Source: Pseudooctadecabacter sp.
GTDB taxonomy: Bacteria; Pseudomonadota; Alphaproteobacteria; Rhodobacterales; Rhodobacteraceae
DNA length: 9,298 nucleotides
Assembly: GCA_020628265.1 (NCBI GenBank)
Contig: JAHDFG010000071.1
Span: forward strand, 1 to 9,298
Reading direction: 5' to 3'
Below the pieces are notes generated by a model that made no database searches, was not told the origin of the DNA, and was given only the letters and a program-made list of their open reading frames with translations. This document shows positions 7,045-9,298 of the stretch, piece by piece. The first letter of the stretch is position 1. Each line of letters opens with the position of its first letter. The position numbers and the translations under genes are program-made.

Positions 7045-8336
7045 TATTTCAGCGGCGTGATCTTAAGCTCTGAAATGCGGTTCTCGTCCTTCGAGAGAAC
7101 CTCGAACCGGAAGCCATGGAAGCCGAAGACCTGACCCACGGTCGGGATCATCTGGGCTTCGTGGATGACGACACCGGCCACGGTGTTGGCCTCTTCATCT
7201 GGCAGGTTGAAATCCGTGGCGCGGTTGAAGTCGCGGATCGTCATGGCGCCGTCCACGGTGTAGCTGCCGTCCGCATCCGCCTGCAGGCCGTTCTCTTCGT
7301 CCGTGTCGAATTCGTCCGTAATCTCGCCCACGATCTCTTCCAGAATATCTTCTAGCGTGATCAGACCCTGCAGCGCGCCGTATTCATCGACCACGAGAGC
7401 AAAGTGCGTGTGACGGGCCAAAAACTCGCGCATCTGGTCATCGAGCGTTGTGGTTTCGGGAATGAAATAGGGCTGCATGGCGACCGTCAGGATGTCGAAT
7501 TCGTCCATCTCATGCGGCTCGATCCGGCCGTCGGCCAGCATTTTGTGCATGGCGCGCAGCAGGTCCTTGGCGTGCAACACGCCGACGATGTTTTCAGGCT
7601 CGTCACGAAAGAGCGGCAGGCGCGTGTGATTGCTATCAAGACACAGCTTGAGGATCTCGGCCACAGGCAGGGCAGCATCGATCATCTCGATCTCGGTCCG
7701 GTGGAGCATGATTTCCTCAACCGTGCGATCGGAGAGGTCAAGCGCGCCCATGATCCGGTCACGGTCTTCCTTTTCAACCAGACCTTCCTCTTGACCCATT
7801 TGCAGGGCGCCGGTGATCTCTTCGCGGACGGCGAGGATGTTGTTGTCAGGGTCAGTCTGGACGCCGAACACGCGCAGCACGGCGCGGACCAGCAGCCGCA
7901 CGAAGGACACAACCGGCGCGAAGATGAAGACGATAATGGAGATCGGACGGGCAGCGAAACTGGCGGCGCGTTCGGGGTTGGTGATGGCATAGGTCTTGGG
8001 CAGGACTTCGGCAAAGATCAGGACCAATACGGTCATGATCAGGGTCGCCAGTGCCACGCCGCTTTCCCCGAAGGCCCGCGTGAACATGGACGTGGCCAGT
8101 GCCGTGGCGAGGATGTTGACGAGGTTGTTGCCCAACAGCACCGACCCGATAAGGCGTTCGCGGTCTTCGGTGATCTGAAACGCGCGTCCGGCCCCCTTGT
8201 CGCCTTTATCCGCGTTGGACCGCAGCTTTCCACGTGACGCAGCTGTCAGGGCTGTTTCGGAACCGGAGAAAAAACCGGACATGAACAAAAGAAAAAGGAT
8301 CGCACCGGCGGTGGTCCAGAAGACGGCATCAAGCAT
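7044..8336 (-). CDS. CNNM/CorC-family membrane protein (HlyC/CorC 'hemolysin')
   Basis: A 430-residue inner-membrane protein. Residues 1-160 form the DUF21/CNNM transmembrane domain, with hydrophobic segments near 5-24, 62-85, 93-116 and 131-155; GFFSGSETAL (21-30) and AEVLPKTYA (109-117) are its conserved motifs. Two CBS domains cover about 205-335, ending in VVDEYGALQGLITLEDILEEIVGEI. A CorC_HlyC domain fills 345-428 (DGSYTVDGAMTIRDFN to ISELKITPL). Relatives export or regulate Mg2+ and Co2+; the 'hemolysin' name is historical and no toxin activity is implied. The start is fixed: an in-frame TGA lies nine bases before ATG 8336, and the first membrane segment starts five residues in. No Shine-Dalgarno site precedes it; instead GACCTCCC abuts the ATG. 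xerD lies 52 bases upstream on the same strand. Substrate and direction of transport cannot be told from sequence. Confidence 0.94.
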   Translation of the reverse strand: MLDAVFWTTAGAILFLLFMSGFFSGSETALTAASRGKLRSNADKGDKGAGRAFQITEDRERLIGSVLLGNNLVNILATALATSMFTRAFGESGVALATLIMTVLVLIFAEVLPKTYAITNPERAASFAARPISIIVFIFAPVVSFVRLLVRAVLRVFGVQTDPDNNILAVREEITGALQMGQEEGLVEKEDRDRIMGALDLSDRTVEEIMLHRTEIEMIDAALPVAEILKLCLDSNHTRLPLFRDEPENIVGVLHAKDLLRAMHKMLADGRIEPHEMDEFDILTVAMQPYFIPETTTLDDQMREFLARHTHFALVVDEYGALQGLITLEDILEEIVGEITDEFDTDEENGLQADADGSYTVDGAMTIRDFNRATDFNLPDEEANTVAGVVIHEAQMIPTVGQVFGFHGFRFEVLSKDENRISELKITPLK

Positions 8337-8363
8337 GGGAGGTCACATCAGTCATTTGCCACT

Positions 8364-8392
8364 CTTATGTAGGTGGCGGGGGCGCCGTTCAA
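8364..8392 (-). promoter_or_regulatory. Possible promoter of the CNNM/CorC gene
   Basis: TTGAAC (8392-8387), overlapping the xerD stop codon, and CATAAG (8369-8364) are 17 bases apart; each matches the consensus at four of six places. A start near 8357 would give a leader of about 20 bases. The gene may thus be transcribed apart from xerD. Confidence 0.4.
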
Positions 8393-9298
8393 GTGTCTGA
8401 CGACGGATCGCGGGCGAGTGGATGGTGTTCCAGCACAAGCTCCTTGAGCCGTTCGTCCAGCACATGGGTGTAGATTTCCGTTGTTGCCACGTCGGCGTGG
8501 CCCAGCAACGTCTGGATCGACCGCAGGTCCGCGCCACCTGCCAGAAGGTGCGTGGCAAAGGCGTGGCGCAGCGTGTGGGGCGTGACCTTGGACGGGTCGA
8601 CTTTGCCCGCAACGGCGAGGTCCTTGATGAGGTTGAAGAAGCTCTGACGTGTCAGATGGCCCAGTTTGCCACGGGACGGGAAGAGGAACTTCGAACGGGG
8701 TTGGCCGTCTTTCAGGGCGGCTTCCTCTGCGGTGTCCCGCATCGTCAGCCAGTCCGCCAGGGCCGCACGGGCCGGAGGGGACAGGGGGACCATGCGTTCC
8801 TTGTCGCCCTTGCCGCGCACCAGCAGCATCCGCGGGTCGCCGCGGGCGGCAGAGACCGGCAGTGATACCAGTTCGGTGACACGCATGCCGGTGGCATAGA
8901 GCAATTCCATCAGACAGGTCGTGCGCGTCGGGTCCTTCTTTGCCTCACGCGCGGCACGCAACAGGGCGTCAACCTCGTTATGGGTGAGGGTCTTGGGCAG
9001 GCGCTTGTCACGGCCCGGACCGGCAATCTGGATTGCGGGATTGTCTTCGCGCCAGCCTTCCTCGAATGCGAAACGGAACAACTGCTTGATCGCGGACAGA
9101 CGCCGCGCACGGGTGGATTTGGCGAGGCCTTGGGCGTCACACCAGATCAGATAGCGTTCGATGTGGGACTTTTCGGCCTCCGCGAAATGCGCTTTGTGCT
9201 CAAGCCAGTCGGCAAAATCCTTGAGGTCGCGGGCATAGGCCAGCTGCGTGTTGGTGGCGGCATCCAGCTCGGCTGCTTGGGCCTCAAGAAAGGCTTGG
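8389..9298 (-). CDS. xerD: Site-specific tyrosine recombinase XerD (5' end cut off)
   Basis: A cytoplasmic tyrosine recombinase that, with XerC, resolves chromosome dimers at dif near the terminus under FtsK control. The frame runs open to the right edge; 302 codons plus the stop are visible and probably only a few N-terminal residues are missing (XerD is about 300). Numbering from the edge (codon 1 at 9297-9295), residues 1-85 form the SAM-like core-binding domain (AFLEAQAAELDAATNTQLAYARDLKDF). The catalytic set is complete: Arg139 in TGMRVTEL, the conserved lysine in RGKGDKER, His241 and Arg244 in HTLRHAFATH, His267 in LLGHADVATT and the nucleophile Tyr276 in EIYTHV. A start at TTG 9081 would remove most of the N-terminal domain and is rejected. 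XerD rather than XerC is judged from overall likeness; an integrase is unlikely because nothing mobile is nearby. Confidence 0.92.
   Translation of the reverse strand, partial: QAFLEAQAAELDAATNTQLAYARDLKDFADWLEHKAHFAEAEKSHIERYLIWCDAQGLAKSTRARRLSAIKQLFRFAFEEGWREDNPAIQIAGPGRDKRLPKTLTHNEVDALLRAAREAKKDPTRTTCLMELLYATGMRVTELVSLPVSAARGDPRMLLVRGKGDKERMVPLSPPARAALADWLTMRDTAEEAALKDGQPRSKFLFPSRGKLGHLTRQSFFNLIKDLAVAGKVDPSKVTPHTLRHAFATHLLAGGADLRSIQTLLGHADVATTEIYTHVLDERLKELVLEHHPLARDPSSDT

Noticed and set aside
7404..8237. A + strand open frame of 277 codons opposite the CNNM/CorC gene
   Set aside because: A shadow frame: biased composition (many His, Gln, Asp and Gly), no recognisable domain, wholly inside a well-supported gene.
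7044..8336. Hemolysin toxin
   Set aside because: The name comes from an old annotation of the HlyC/CorC family; the DUF21, CBS and CorC_HlyC domains indicate ion transport.
8389..9298. Phage or transposon integrase marking a mobile element
   Set aside because: The protein matches chromosomal XerD in length and motifs, and there are no att repeats, tRNA gene or mobile genes nearby.

Overview
The window is GC-rich, densely coded DNA with several pairs of adjacent opposed genes. Its gene content (L,D-transpeptidase, LpxD, an IalB-family protein, a CorC/HlyC-type transporter, XerD) and protein character suggest an alphaproteobacterium, most likely of the Rhodobacteraceae (Roseobacter group). This is judged from family resemblance only; no search was run.

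Region 1 (24-4258, + strand) is a probable cell-envelope operon: a periplasmic L,D-transpeptidase for peptidoglycan, lpxD for lipid A, a small acyl carrier protein, and a FabF-like beta-ketoacyl-ACP synthase whose GTG start overlaps the ACP stop codon. The gaps are 38, 67 and -4 bases with no terminator inside. The ACP/synthase pair beside lpxD suggests a dedicated acyl supply for lipid A or another envelope lipid. The operon ends in a strong hairpin at 4275-4299 that also serves the convergent gene.

Region 2 (4321-4962, - strand) is a secreted IalB-family protein with four cysteines. Upstream lies a 500-base gene-free stretch (4963-5462), the least ordinary part of the window. On its - strand I see two candidate small RNAs, each with promoter-like elements and an intrinsic terminator. 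The first (about 5383-5303) shows an anti-Shine-Dalgarno sequence CTTCCTCCC in a hairpin loop. The second (about 5169-5106) carries a stretch complementary to the first over about 20 bases, with one mismatch and one bulge. They may be a regulatory sRNA and its sponge.

Region 3 (5463-7004, + strand) is a HerA-like (DUF853/YjgR-type) ATPase, convergent with region 4. Region 4 (7044 to the end, - strand) is a CNNM/CorC-type membrane protein with CBS domains, preceded by xerD, which runs off the right edge. The only protein genes are the eight listed; the other long open frames are antisense or frame shadows typical of high-GC DNA. I see no tRNA, rRNA, insertion sequence, CRISPR array or prophage.
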